Origin: Nephrocerus scutellatus
Taxonomy: Eukaryota; Arthropoda; Insecta; Diptera; Pipunculidae
DNA: 64,000 bases
Assembly (NCBI GenBank): GCA_947095585.1
Contig: OX352764.1
Coordinates: forward strand, 4,573,001-4,637,000
Direction: 5' to 3'
Part shown: piece by piece, positions 12,288 through 24,049 of the stretch
Layout of the letters: each line of letters opens with the position of its first letter
How positions within the stretch are numbered: position 1 is the stretch's first letter
The notes under the pieces: model-generated
What the model saw: only the letters and a program-made list of their open reading frames with translations
What the model was told of the DNA's origin: nothing
Database searches by the model: none
Made by a program: the position numbers and the translations under genes

Positions 12288-13279
12288 TGCTGCCACTCAA
12301 AAATCTCCAATTTAATCAAATCTGACTTATTGACTTAATTTTAGATTTTTAAATTAAGTCAACAAATTAAGTGAAAAATTCGTTAGGACTTTTTTAAGTA
12401 AAATCTTGATATTAAAAACTAACACGAGTAATTAAGGAAAACATTACTATTTTATTACAAAAAATTACTTAAATCACAAATTAATTGCAGAAATTTAAAT
12501 TCAAGAAGAGTTCTAAAATAACAATTAATCAGTACAAATAGTGCTTTTTAACAACAGGTAGCTTGTTGGTACTAACAAAAATAAAAGTAAATTTTTTCTA
12601 ATAAAGAATAGGTGCTGTATATGGGTACATAGTTATAAAGGTATGACCCGTTCGCACTTACGTTTCTCCTTATTATGATGCCAAATATGATGATGATAGG
12701 TGCAAGTAAAAAGTCTTCGTCACTTTCGACTTTGTTCTCAGAAAGTCGTCTACCCTATATTAAGCTATTTTTTGTGTATTCCCTTGCCCACATGGCTGAC
12801 ACTGCGACTTAAAAAATTTATTGTATCATATGGTGAAACTAATGTAAGAGACGTACCACCTTCATGATAAAGGATAGTATGTCCTTAGTGGCAGAGTTTC
12901 TCAACTCTGCTGAGGAGCACATTTCATTATTGAAAATACGCCTCCTTTCCCAAAGTAATCCTGAGCATTCACACAGAAACATATACATATATATGCATAT
13001 ATGAATGTATATGTATTGCTACAGCCACAGCTGCATTAGAAACTACATAAGCCATTTCTCAAGCGATTCGTGTGAAACTCGGAATGTAGGACTAACATGT
13101 GACTATAAGACTACTTCCTATGGAAATTCTAGGATCTGGTCAATAGGGTCTGGAATTTTGGAGCCACGCCCTTTTTTTTTAAGTTTGACTTAATTCCAAT
13201 ATATTTTTGAGTCAGCACTAAAAAAACTAAAAAAAATTAAATCTAATTTGACTTGCATTAAGTCAAAATGGCAACACCG
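12288..13279. mobile_element. Possible hAT/MITE-like AT-rich element
   Basis: The AT-rich block begins with CAGTGCTGCCA near 12285-12296 and ends with TGGCAACACCG near 13270-13280. These are imperfect inverted termini of the CAGTGTTGCCA type known from hAT-like elements. Just inside both ends are inverted GACTTAAT / ATTAAGTC stretches (12330-12362 and 13185-13265). I could not find a matching 8-bp target duplication, so the boundaries and class are uncertain. Confidence 0.33.
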
Positions 13280-13434
13280 AAGCGAAGCTGTGCTGGGTTG
13301 CACTCGGTGCGGTGTTTGTGAGCTGCACGCAGCCTAATCACATGCGTCTTGCTCTGCCATGAATTTTCATGGTCAAATAAATTTTAGTATGATGCGGTAT
13401 GATGCGCAATGCGCATTCTTAAATATATGTATAA

Positions 13435-13463
13435 CACTCTCTCTCTCTCTCTCTCTCTCTCTC
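13435..13463. repeat. (CT)n microsatellite
   Basis: About fourteen uninterrupted CT dinucleotides. Confidence 0.95.
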
Positions 13464-13987
13464 TTCATCAATCTGAGTATTATTCATGCAAAGCATTACA
13501 GTCATACATGAAATCGAACCGTCCGGCGCGATCGTGTGCCAGGATGACAAATCAACAATTCACATTATTCTGTTGATTTAGTTGGTTGCTTTTTTTGCTG
13601 GAATTCATTGCTCCTCCTCCTCCACCACCGCAACAACACATTTCTTGACACTAAAGCAGCAAAGGTGTTTTTTATTGGCTTTCGACGAAAAACAGGTGTT
13701 TCGTTTGCGTTCGGTACTTTGCGTATTACCTATTTCCCATTACTCCTCCACAGCAACTCCACTCGCACAGTGAAACTGAAACGTGATATTTTTTTACCAC
13801 TTTGCTGTTTAGAAATTCTTGGGAAATATTAATTTCTTCTTTTTCAGAAATCGAAAACACACAAATTGTGTTCGTTTTTGTTCTTGTTGTTGATGTTATT
13901 CTATTGCCTACTCCACAATTAAACGACCCGTCAAGAATTCAACGCAGAGGGCACGTTCTCGAAGTCGGGCTTTCTTAGGGGAAGAAC

Positions 13988-13996
13988 ATGCCCCAG
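13988..13996 (+). CDS. Possible start exon end: ATG CCC CAG then splice donor
   Basis: ATG at 13988 has a fly-like context (GAAC before it) and an in-frame TAG three codons upstream. After three codons (Met-Pro-Gln) comes CAG|GTACGTG, a near-consensus donor with GT at 13997-13998. The preceding ~70 bp is less AT-rich than its surroundings, as a 5' UTR might be. An acceptor-like TTCTTTTTCAG lies at about 13838-13848, so the exon could be about 13849-13996. No homology or transcript supports it; it may be chance. Confidence 0.2.
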
Positions 13997-14718
13997 GTAC
14001 GTGTGTCTGTGCAACTTTTGCTAATTCGTGATTGTTCTTTTATTGATGTTTTCAAAACCCGCTGAGATAATGGCGTTAATTGTTGTAAAAAAAACTCGTG
14101 ACATTTTTTTGAGTTGGTGTTTTTTTTTCTCGACAACCAACAACAAAGTTATAAAAACATTTTTTATATCTTTGCACAAATAACACGTATCTAAGAAATG
14201 AATTGTTTCATCAAATTTGGCTGCATTATCCAGGCCTCCGGAATTGTGTACAGAATGGTTTTTCGCTTAGACAGAAGTTACATTTTTAAATATGTAAGTC
14301 ATTAATTAATTTATTTAATTATTTGATGCTTGAATAAGCTTGCAAGATACTGAAGGACTTAGAACAAAATAGACGGCAACTATCTTTATCTTCGGTAATC
14401 TGGTCATACAAAACCAAATCGAAAGCTATGTATTTTGCATTAGGATAGCTGAACTAACCAGCTATTTTAGTTTTGTGAGACGTGATGACATGACCTCAAA
14501 GAAGTCGAAAAAAAAACACTTTTCCATGCAACACACGCGTCACAAATTACACATTCACCAGCCGAGTGCTATTTTTTTAGCACAAGTCCCATCAAATTCT
14601 GACTGGTAGAAGCCGCTAGTTCAAAAACGAACCTAAAGATGCTGCACCCGCCATATACTGCTTTGCTTCCGTCTTTTACCTCTTCATGTTCTGTGCCAAC
14701 AGATGAATATCTGAATAC

Positions 14719-15681
14719 CAAATCACAAAATAGCTATACTATTAAAGCAACCTATGATGGCTCCAAATGTCATGATGCATGCTGCAAAGAGGAAAGCTGT
14801 CAGAGGAATTCGAGATCCTAAGTGGGGTACGACAAGGTTGCACTCTATCGCCGATACTTTTTTTGTTGGTGATTAGCGATGTACTTCGCACAGCTTGATC
14901 TACTGGAAACGGAGGAATTCGTTGGACTCTTACATCTCAACTCAAACATCTGGACTACGCTGACGACGTTAGTTTACTTTCACATAGAATTTTGGGGCTG
15001 CACCAAATGACAACAAATGTGGAAAGGAAGGCAAATGTTGCGGTTTTGAAGATTAATACTCTGCCAAAACCAAAATCATCCCAACCTCGGCACTAACTCA
15101 GTAACTCAAGTTAACATTGCTGGACAACCGGTAGAGTGAGTAGAGAGTTTCCAATATCTTGGGAGTATTGTCTCGACCGAAGGTGGAACCGAAAAGGTGG
15201 AAGCTGCGACTGTTCCGTTCAAATGTTGAATCTGTGCTGTTGTATGGGTGCAGCACTTGGAAGTTGACCGCTACTATCACAAAAAGATTACAAAAGTTCG
15301 TAAATAGGTGCCTACGGAACATCTTAAGGGTTTTCTGGCCTAACCGTATCTCTGACGAACATCTTTACCAGAAAACAGGTCAGGAACCAATAGGCACAAC
15401 CATCCAAAGACGGAACTGGCAGTGAATTGGTCATACACTCCGAAAAGGCGACAGTTCCATAGCAAACTACGCAAAGCAATGGAATCCGTCATCTCAGGAT
15501 GGTAGAAGAACGGGTCATCCAAGAAATACATGGCGCAGAACAGTTGAGGCGAAGTCACGGCAATTGGGGAAGAGTTGGAGAGAGCTGAAGCTCATTGCCA
15601 GGAACCGCACACGATGGCGCGTAGGCCTAGTAGAGGCCCTAGGACCCACAAGGGGATATAGGACATAATCAATCAATCAAA
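14719..15681 (+). pseudogene. Non-LTR retrotransposon, family A, copy 2 (internally deleted)
   Basis: Second copy of the family at 4585-6372, starting in the RT palm. It carries the same VRQGC region (about 14825), catalytic YADD at 14956-14967, and the same C-terminal segments (VNRCLRNIL near 15300, RRNWQ near 15410, TWRRTVE near 15530). Relative to copy 1 it lacks roughly 100 bp between the SIVSTE-coding sequence near 15180 and KLRLFRSN near 15205. It ends in an AATC repeat (15667-15681), unlike the TAAG tail of copy 1. Frameshifts and stops show it is inactive. Confidence 0.87.
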
Positions 15682-17384
15682 ACGCAAAATCATTCAGTAA
15701 GATCTGGGTGGTTCTGAGAGTAGCTTCTCTTCTCTGTACGGAGGTCCTTTTGTCTTCTCATCATTCTGATCTTATCAGCTTAACGCGTTACCCACTTTCG
15801 CCGTCTTGTCTGTTCTCTGTTGGCGAATTTATTACCAGTGGGAGAGCTCAGTATCCAGTCGTAACCTCAGATAGTTCGATTACTTGAAAAAACTCTTAGG
15901 TAGAACTTTCTCGCTGTACACACAGATGAACTTCTTCTCGGAGGTTGCTTCCTAGCTCCTGTTAACTATCTCTTTTGAATCATGCCAGTGGGTATCTACT
16001 CCAAAAACCCTTAGCCAATTCCATGAACTCATTTTGTGTCCATTTCCATCATAAAACACAATAATGTACTGTAGGGGAAGTTTTCTGTTGAATTCGTTCC
16101 AGCTTTTATTGGCAGTGCCTTCACTCCTACCCCGCCAACAAGAATATCAGCTAACTGTGAGCTTTTGCAATATTGCCAACTCCATACCCAATCGCGTCGC
16201 ATATCGCTATTGATTAGTTAATCGCAAACGCGTGCGCATGCGCAACGCCAGCGGTAATAACGTTCGAGTATTAATTATAAAGAAAAAAAATAATTATTGC
16301 CAAGACGATTTTTCCTTGCACCTTGAATTGTTTTTGTTACGTGCGGCGGCGCGGCGCGCGTCTTGAACTTGTCACTAGCAGCACCACTACCACTACAAGG
16401 GAAGTCTTCAATTTTCGCCGCGCGCCCATTTGTTGATTGGCCTAAAAGCGTAATAATAATTATTGAAGAGACGTCGCCAGCGACAATGCACACGATCGGC
16501 AACGGCAGTCGCTCGTCGTCGTCGCCCCCGTCACAAAGCTAAGCTTTGATATTGTGCGCCTTGGTAATGGACATCAGAAACAAAAACGTGGCGCGTCATT
16601 TAATTTGTGGTTTTCATGGTTTTCCATTTTAATATTTGAGCGCTACGCTATTATTATTAATTTCACGACCGAGTACGAGTTGTGCACTTTTTTGTGGTTG
16701 ACGGTTTTTGTTGTTGTTTTTGTTGTTGCTTTTTTTTGTATTAAATTAAATTTTTCTCCAATGCACTGCCAACACTGCTTGCTGATTATGGCTTCGACGT
16801 TGAAATGCGGTCGTCGTTGTCGTGTTACGGCAACAAATTGGCTATAAGGTATTGTGGATTTTTGAACAGTTTTTGCTGGAGAGGGCGTTTTTTTTGTGGA
16901 CACCTTACAGCCCCACCGGTGCCCCAGCATGTAACGTAACAATGATCAGCAATGAGTTATGCTGATGACTTCTCTGACAGCCACTGACAGGAAATTCAGA
17001 GAAAAAGTAAGGTAATCAGTGGATTGTTCGAATATTGAATTTGTGTCATAAAAAAAATTTATATAGGAAACAATTAAGCTGCACTTTGGTTACGGTTTCA
17101 AGGGCAGTTGGGTGACGTTGCGAAGAGCAAGTGGCTCTCCGCAATCTTGTTACAGCAGCAGCTGTTAAAATGACATTAAGCTTTGAGTTATGTAAAATTG
17201 GAGGTATAGTGAAGGTCGTCGTGATTCATTTTGAAAAAAGGTGTAACAAATAAGTTACGATGAGCTGAAGTTAATACCTCATATTAGAAAATTAGTATAA
17301 ATATTCTTTTTAAAAATTCAATAGGGACATAACAATTTTGTATTCTAATACAGAGGCACCCTTAAACTTTTTTTAATGATCAGT
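15682..17384. other. Mostly unique non-coding sequence
   Basis: 15700-16150 reads on the minus strand as several coding-like pieces that could be a decayed LINE gag or linker region, but no motif fixes it. 16310-16380 is a short GC-rich island. 16680-16900 has TTGTTG tracts. No host exon is supported. Confidence 0.45.
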
Positions 17385-17790
17385 AAATGTCAAAATGTCA
17401 CTCAAGGTTTACGTTTTTGTTGTGGTGAAGTTCACGAACAAGAAACGTTTGGAAGTTATTAAAAATTACTACCCAAATTTTAAGTCAGTGGTCGCAACTT
17501 TAAAAGGGCTTTTGGTCGTAATAATCGTCCCACCAGACAGGCTATAGAGGATAAATTCGAGTCAACATATTCACTATGAAATGTTCCTATGCCAGTCAGA
17601 CAACGCAGCCGTAAGTGCTTCAGTTCAAAATGAGCCAAATCAGTCGATTCCACGCCGTTCCCAGGAATTGGGAGTCTCTCACTGCAAATTGTGGGAATTT
17701 TGTGTAAAGATTTTGGCCTACACCCTTACAAGATCAAACAAACTCAAGAAGTGAAGCTTCTTGATTATTTGAAGCGCCAAAATATATAAT
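17385..17790 (+). pseudogene. Tc1/mariner transposase relic, N-terminal DNA-binding half
   Basis: Plus-strand translation with frame changes gives a mariner-type helix-turn-helix region: EVIKNYYPNFKSVVATLK near 17450, a basic linker near 17515-17560, then VQNEPNQSIPRRSQELGVS near 17620, an LW..L-type segment near 17685 and HPYKIKQTQE-like sequence near 17720. The catalytic DDE half is absent, and the copy stops near 17790 where AT-rich repeat DNA begins. Confidence 0.72.
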
Positions 17791-17929
17791 TGTTATGTCC
17801 TAATTGAAAAACCCTTTAAAAGAACAACGTGCATCAATTATCAGGTTGAGTACCGCATATAAGATCTTCTCCTCCATCCTACAAGACACGATAGCAAATC
17901 CACAACTGATCAGATTTTCATAGACAACC

Positions 17930-18640
17930 ACAAGGTTACCTAAATGGACCAGAAAGTGTAAACTAAAGTTCAGAAATTCTTTATCCAATCAATGACTGCC
18001 TCAGTGTTCCCTAAAATGCCGCCATTCTTCAATTGAAAGTTGATACGTTCTTTTTTCAATCATGGACTGTCTTGAGTGGTTCCCTAAATGGGCCAGAATG
18101 TAAAAATAAAAGTTTAGAGATTCTCTCTGCAAACATAGAGTAACACAAGGTTCTCTGAACTGGCCAGAAAGTAAAAGTTGAAGTTCGCTAAATGGACGGC
18201 TATCCTTCAAATGAAATTTCAAAGATTCTTCTTTTAAATATGGTCTACCACAAGGTTCCCTATAATTCAGAAATTCTTTCTTCAAATATGGACAACCAAA
18301 ATGTTTCCTTAATGTATCAAAAAGTTAAAGTTAAAGTTCTGAGAGAGTTTTCTTATTACACCATGGACTCACAGAAGGTTCCCTAAATCGGCCAGAAAGT
18401 AAAAATAAAAGTTTAGAGATTCTTTCTGCAAACATGGAGTACCACAAAGTTCTCTAAATCGGCCAGAAAGTAAAAATGAAATTTTAAAGATTTTTTCTTC
18501 AAACATGGACTACCTCAAAGTTTCCTAAAGGGGCTACTACTATTCTTTCTTCAAACAGGGACTACCAGAAGGTTTGCCAAATAGGCCACTATCCTTCAAA
18601 TGAAAGTTCAGAGATTCTTCATGAAACATGGACTAACACA
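17930..18640. repeat. ~72-bp degenerate tandem array
   Basis: About nine units, each with an ATGGACTACCACAAGG-like segment followed by TTCCCTAAAT, GGCCAGAAAGTAAA and TTCAGAGATTCTT. Landmarks recur near 18063, 18135, 18240, 18288, 18363, 18433, 18505, 18557 and 18628, giving periods of 70-75 bp plus some ~50-bp and ~105-bp variants. The array ends exactly where the minus-strand LINE at 18640 stops. Confidence 0.85.
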
Positions 18641-19436
18641 ACGTTCTCCTAATCTGCTCCTTCTTCTCGTCCATGCAGCTTCTGCAGAAGTAGTTTGAGA
18701 ATGCGCCAAGCCTTGCTGCATGCTTGCCTATGAGACAGTGCCCAGTGATGACACCTATTGTAGCACAGATGTGCAATCTTTTTAGAGCGTCTTGGATCTG
18801 CTTTGTCGCTAGAGAAGTAGTTCTATCTGACCATCTACAGTGAGTTTTTTCGGTATTATTCCGCCTTAACACGGGTTTGTATGTAGCTACTGAAATTCCT
18901 AAAGGACCATTTGCAGGTAAAATGGGCAGTGTACCTCCATATTTGGCTAGTTTATCAGCCTTACAATTTCCTGGAATGGCTCTATGCCCCAGCACCCAAC
19001 ACAGGTGAATGCTGAACTGCTCTGCCATCTCTTTGAGAGATGATCGGCAGCTTAGGGCTATACGAGAAGATGTGGAAACCGTTAGCAGATATGACATTCC
19101 TCTTCAGCTAAGATAAAGCTTCTTAAATCGCCGTAATCTCAGCCTGGAAAACACAACAGTGATTACAGAAAGACGTAAAGAGAGACTTACATTTACCCTT
19201 TTCGAGAAAACAACTCCGCCAACCCCGTCATCAGTTTTTAAAAGAAATGATGATAGACTGATAGGTCTGAGATCTTTTGGACTAGCCTGGGAACATTTGC
19301 TATCGGTATACAAATACATACAAATTCTCTCCATAAAACCAGAATGTGGACCAAATCCAGACAGCTCTTTAGAATTATATTTAGTTCTTTCGTACTTCGG
19401 CTGGTGTCATGCCATCTAATCTGCAGATTTGTATGA
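18640..19436 (-). pseudogene. R1/LOA/I-like LINE relic: RT start fused to RNase H by deletion
   Basis: Read on the minus strand: an RT entry region (TPAEVRKN near 19400), LRPISLSSFLLKT near 19290-19250, then an immediate jump into the RNase H domain (VGGVVFSKRVNVSLSLRL near 19230-19180, WVLGHRAIPGNCKADKLAK near 18995-18940). It ends in the Cys motif region FCRSCMDEKKEQ near 18690-18655. Most of the RT, including the YADD box, has been deleted, and the 3' end stops inside the zinc-binding region where the 72-bp array begins. WVLGH replaces the usual WVPGH. Its relatives are at 23480, 46985 and 56440. Confidence 0.8.
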
Positions 19437-20150
19437 TTTGAAGCTATGTTGTCAGAGCCAGAATTTAACCAGCTTAACATATTTTGTTGTCCTAGTTCCA
19501 CATCCGAAGAGAAGGAACGTGAACCTGGGAACATATAAGAGAAGCTAAGAGTAATGTCATCAGGGAAGAATTGTATTGGATTAGAATTTGCAGTCAGAAG
19601 ATTGCTAATGAAAATAAGAAAGAGTGTTGGACATAAAACACAGCCCTGAGGGACCCCCGCATTTTTCGGTGAATATCAGACTTAAAATTGTCCAACAAAA
19701 CTTGGATGGAACGTTTTGAAAAATATAGCTTCTTATCCATTTAGGTAGGGTTACCTCGTTTCCATAAGTGCACATTTTGGACAGAAGAGCTTGAAATAAC
19801 AAGTGCTATAAGTGTGAAAAGACTTGTTTCACTTTTCGGTGAGATATGCCATCAGATCAAAGGTAGAACGTTGTCCACGTCATTGAGTAGTTCTCGTGAT
19901 TCAATATATTTTATAAGCTAAAGGTTAATAAACGTTTCCATGATTAAAGCAATAAGTAAGGGTTGGTACGAAGAAGGAGACGACTGCTTGCCTTTTTTAG
20001 GAACAGGCTGATAAAGGCTGTTTTCTAATTCCTTGGAAAGACTCCATAAGAATCAGTAAAATAGAAAAGCCTGCGCAGTGGTAATGCTAGCGTTGAAGAA
20101 CACCTCTTAAAAACTATTCCGGGAATACCATCAGGCCCAGCAGATTAATG
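19437..20150 (-). pseudogene. CR1/jockey-like LINE reverse transcriptase relic
   Basis: A different LINE family, minus strand: GPDGIPGIVFK near 20135-20100, RRLFYFTDSYGVFPRN near 20075-20025, PKKGKQ-like sequence near 20000, a palm region with frameshifts, and FPDDITL near 19570-19545 where a functional element would have YADD or FADD. It ends near LGQQNMLSWLNSG (about 19495-19450) and abuts the previous relic. The same family appears at 38265-38350 and 47550-48530 on the plus strand. Confidence 0.75.
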
Positions 20151-20162
20151 AATGTTGAGATC

Positions 20163-20290
20163 GTACACCAAGTTAACACCCGCCCACTGACAATACACCC
20201 ACTGATATATAGAAAAGATAGCGGAAATACTCGGCGTTTTCCGGCTGTCATCCCACTAACCCCAACACTGACCAGTAATTATTTAAACAA
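20163..20290 (+). mobile_element. GC-headed element (family G), copy B, rearranged head fragment
   Basis: CACCCGCCCACTGACA-type repeats at about 20175-20200 are followed by AGCGGAAATACTCGGCG and TTTTCCGGCTGTC at about 20220-20255. In the complete copy at 51747 the same pieces occur in the opposite order, so this is a rearranged or partial copy. No tandem array follows. Confidence 0.6.
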
Positions 20291-22964
20291 CCCGTTGACG
20301 GAAATACATTTTAGAAATAGAAGGTAGATCAGTCCCATAGAGGATTCGACTCTTGAAAGTGCACGCGGAGCTAGCTGCGAAATTTAAAGCAAGCAAGCAG
20401 TCTATATAGAGCTGACGGTTGGAATGTCATTGTGAATGAGCGTTGGAATTGATGACGAGGCCGTATTTTTAATTCTTTTCGCGATTGACCAACAATTTTT
20501 ACTATTTTTGGGACACTGTAGTATTTTTTGTCTCAATCTCTGATCATAGACGAATTTGGTTCGCCAAGAACACATTTCCGATACAATAAGAATAACTATT
20601 GTATAGAAAATGTGTTTTTTATTAAAAAAAATTTGTCATTCAATTCTGTTTCCATAACAGAATACAGAATAAAAACGGAATAATTATTTCCAAAACTGAA
20701 TTGAAGCTGAAGAAGTAGCGCACAAACGCAGCAGCTGTTAACAAACACCATTGGCCCAATTAGGTTCACCTGTGTCAACTCAACGAGATAATACGGCGGG
20801 CCTCTACGTAACAGAATGCCAGTAAAAGTGCGTTGCACACTCGTTCGTTGTTTTGTTGTTGTAATAAGTGTCATTATTTGCTTGTTGTGGTTGTTGTTAT
20901 TATTCTTTAACTTTTACTTACACTTGACGGATGAAAAGACGTTAACGATGGATGTATGGTTGGACGGCGCAGAAAAACATATAATAAAGATCACATTGTT
21001 CACGAAACTGTATTTCACTGAAAAAGCCCAACAACAACAACGACAACAAGATCAGCAGCCCAACTCTATTTGCTTTGTCTTTTTGTTAATTTTAATTTTC
21101 ACTTTTTTTTGTTGTCGTTGTTCGTTTTTTGCCCCTAAGTACTCGTACCGATGAATTTTCACTTTTTTCTTGACTCTTGACACGACGGTGAGTGAGGAGA
21201 CTCTTTGAGGAGCTGTTGCGTTTGCGGCGCGTTGCATTGCTACGCGATGAGCGATGATGTACAATGACTGTATTGGGAGCAGACTACAGTTGCTTGTGCT
21301 GCGGACAAGTGGACAAGTGTTGATCCGTTGAACCTTGAGCCTTGTGGTATGAAATTTTGCTCATCATTGCCCCAACACTACTACTACTGTCTGAGGGACA
21401 ACTCTTAACGCCTTAAGCTTCTTTTTGGTAAATATTTGCTGTAGTTACATTTTGAAGAAGGTGGTGCTTCAGGAAAGGACTCAAGGTATGCCTCTACTCT
21501 GGATAGAGAAAGCGTAAATAAATCGCCTGGACGTGTTGATTGCCGAAACGTATGCCAAAATGTAGGCGTGCTACGCGTGCGTTAAAAAAAATTCCTCCAT
21601 CATCGCCGCCATTAAAAAGATAAACAGAAAATGGTAAAAACGTTAAGTAAATGAATGAATAGCTTCCTTCTCTGGATGGAAATCCAACTGACATCATGTG
21701 ACGACGACGACGACGACGTTTTTGAGGTCATCATCGCGTCGAAGAAAGCCTCGAAAATAGTTTTGATTTTTTTGTCTTTTCTTCTTTCAAGAAAAAGGGT
21801 CTCTTAATGCGAATGGCAGCAGTCTCAAATGGCCCAATAAGGGTGTGGTGGTTGGTGTGGTCGCAAAGAAACCATCTCTTGCCAGAAATCAAATCGTGAC
21901 AATGTAATTTTCGGCATCAGAGAGACGGACAGACCGACAAACAGCGTTTGGCCGTGGTGGTGCGTCTTTCGGAAGATGAATGAGGGCAAGTGATCGCAGC
22001 GTTATCGCACCGCTACCGATTGACATCGTCGCCATCACACGCATCCATCCATCCATCCATCCAAGCATTGTCTGTATCGTCGATGCATCCTGGTTTCTCA
22101 ATTTGGCTCCAAGTACGAGTACTTATGGGCGCGAGTGTGTCTTTGAATTGACGTCGTCGTCATTTTAATGCGAAACGTGTGGACCGAACCTCTTGGCGGG
22201 GCTGATCTTAATGGCTCGTCGCTTTGTTGTTCTTTTGTTGTCTTTTGTTAATGAGAAGCAGAGGAACATATAATCTTGGACCCATTTTAATAGAAAGTTA
22301 TCACCAAAAACAAGCCCAAGTTCCACTTTTACTTTTCCAACGCTCAGGAATTCACTTAAAAGAGACAGACAGATAGAGAGGGAGCGAAGATGCCGACCGC
22401 TAATGTTTCTGCGCTGTGATAGTTGATAAAAAAAATGTTAATGGCGTCATCGTGGAGTTCTTAAATCGGCAAATGTTTTTGTTTGTTTCTGGTGCTACTG
22501 TGCTGGCTTTTTCTGTGGTGGTTGATTGGGAAGTATCCAAGCAATAGCTTAGTTGCCTGAGTTGTCAGATTTCCTTAAGTGCACTCAAAGCATTTTTGGT
22601 TGGACTGTTTATGTGTTCTCCTCAATTTCAAGATAAACAAATGTCTGAGGATTATTTAGTTAAAGTTTATCTACTCTCCCAGGTCTGTCTGTCCAGTCTT
22701 TGTGTATCGCTTCTGTTTATTTATTTATTCTCTATGTCATGTGACAACTCGAATGACAATTTGTTTATAAATGCGATTATGTTCGACACCACAAGAAAAT
22801 CATTTACTCAGGGATCCTGTTACAAGCTTTGGAATTTGTTATATAAACAATCAAATGAGTTTTAAAAAAAACTTTGATATTAAGACTAACAATGGGCTCA
22901 TACTATGCAAATTGAGTTGAAAAGGTGGCAAAAGGTTAACTAATACGTTAATAACTGTCCACTA
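20291..22964. other. Unique non-coding sequence
   Basis: No transposon or exon recognised. Contains TTGTTG tracts (20845-20905), a GAC run at about 21700-21718, a CATC run at 22040-22064 and poly-A/T runs. Small frames on both strands overlap and show no domain. Confidence 0.55.
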
Positions 22965-23465
22965 TACTAAGAGCGCGTAACAGATGGAATCTTTATATTC
23001 GGAGGATGATTATGGGATATTTAAAAAATGGTTATAGGATGATTATAGCATGTCTATCAGGTGTTTATGGGATAATAGAAGAATCTTCTGAGGCATATAG
23101 GCTAAAATTTTTCATGTAAGTTCTCAAATAAGCAACACTATACTGATTTCCACTAAAATGCTGAAAAATAAAAACACTGGCGAAGCACTGCAATCCAAAC
23201 ACAGAACAACCCCAATCGTAAAGCAGCGCTGCACACAGCGCACCAGCGCACACAGAACACAGTCATTATAGTGTGGCGTCATCTGATGCCGCTGTATGGT
23301 ATGATTATTTAAAAAAAATGTATGGAAGCCCTCCAACCACGTGGTCCGATCGCTACCAAATTTTAATAGAAAGTATTGTCATCGTAAATACACATGTGTG
23401 CAAAGTTTCAATAAAATCGAGCTGTAGGAAGTGGGTTAGAAATTGATCGCAAGATTCCACGACAA
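22965..23465 (+). repeat. Dispersed repeat X (copy 1) preceded by a GGATGATTAT satellite remnant
   Basis: 22995-23075 carries GGATGATTATGGGAT and GGTTATAGGATGATTATAGC, like the 112-bp array units at 24050. 23100-23460 matches the reverse complement of about 38990-39290: shared landmarks are GCGCTGCACACAGCGC with GTCATTATAGT, and ACACATGTGTGCAAAG with GAAGTGGG and TCGCAAGATTCCAC. It has no coding content. The class is unknown; a decayed non-autonomous element is likely. Confidence 0.6.
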
Positions 23466-23479
23466 AGTGTTCCCACACT

Positions 23480-24048
23480 AGTCCAAAAGAACTCAGACCT
23501 ATCAGTCTATCATCATACCTCTAGGAATACCTATTGATAAAAGACATCTATCTACTGATCAGCACGCATATTGCAAAGGCTGGATACGTTAGTGTCTTCT
23601 ATATTGAATATTCCCTTCACTACATGGAGTACACATTAGAAGCATTCCTGGACATTAAAGTCGCTTTTAACAACGTCAACAGATAGATCTGCGATCGCAG
23701 CTGCAATATCGACTCTGAAGGTAGACGACTCACTTGGCGAATTGATAAATCTATCTGCTCAAAAGTCGGATCAATAACTCAAAACTGATTGTCATGTCAT
23801 GCAAACTCGTGTTAAAGAAGGATGCTACCCAGAAAGGAAGAATTTGTCTAGCGACAAATCAGAGCAGGCCCAAACTAAAAGTTAAAAAAAGATTGCACAT
23901 CGGTGCTATAATAGGTGCCATCACTGTGCACTGGTTTGGCATTTTCTCGAACGACTTATGCAGAAGCTATTATGGACGAGATGTCGGAGAAGATTATGCT
24001 CCACCTTATCTGTACATGCCCCAACGAAGCTCCATCTGGTAGCATTCG
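23480..24048 (+). pseudogene. R1/LOA/I-like LINE relic: RT palm joined to RNase H tail
   Basis: Plus strand: SPKELRPISLSSYL near 23484, a damaged segment, YTLEAFLDIKVAFNNV near 23620-23670 (RT motif A, usually FLDIEGAFNNV), then a break. The RNase H tail KKRLHIGAIIGAITVHW follows from about 23883, with FSNDLCRSYYG near 23943 (second Cys of CxxC lost). It stops inside the Cys-rich tail at about 24045, where the 112-bp array starts. RT motifs B and C are deleted. The layout parallels 18640-19436, but with a different deletion. Confidence 0.78.
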
Positions 24049-24049
24049 T

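Larger units (their letters stand above)
13280..14715. other. Unique non-coding sequence with CT microsatellite
   Basis: Contains the CT run at 13435-13463, TTGTTG/CAACAA tracts and a short island of mixed composition (13920-14000) that ends in a good splice donor (see 13988-13996). No RNA gene or protein family recognised. Confidence 0.5.
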
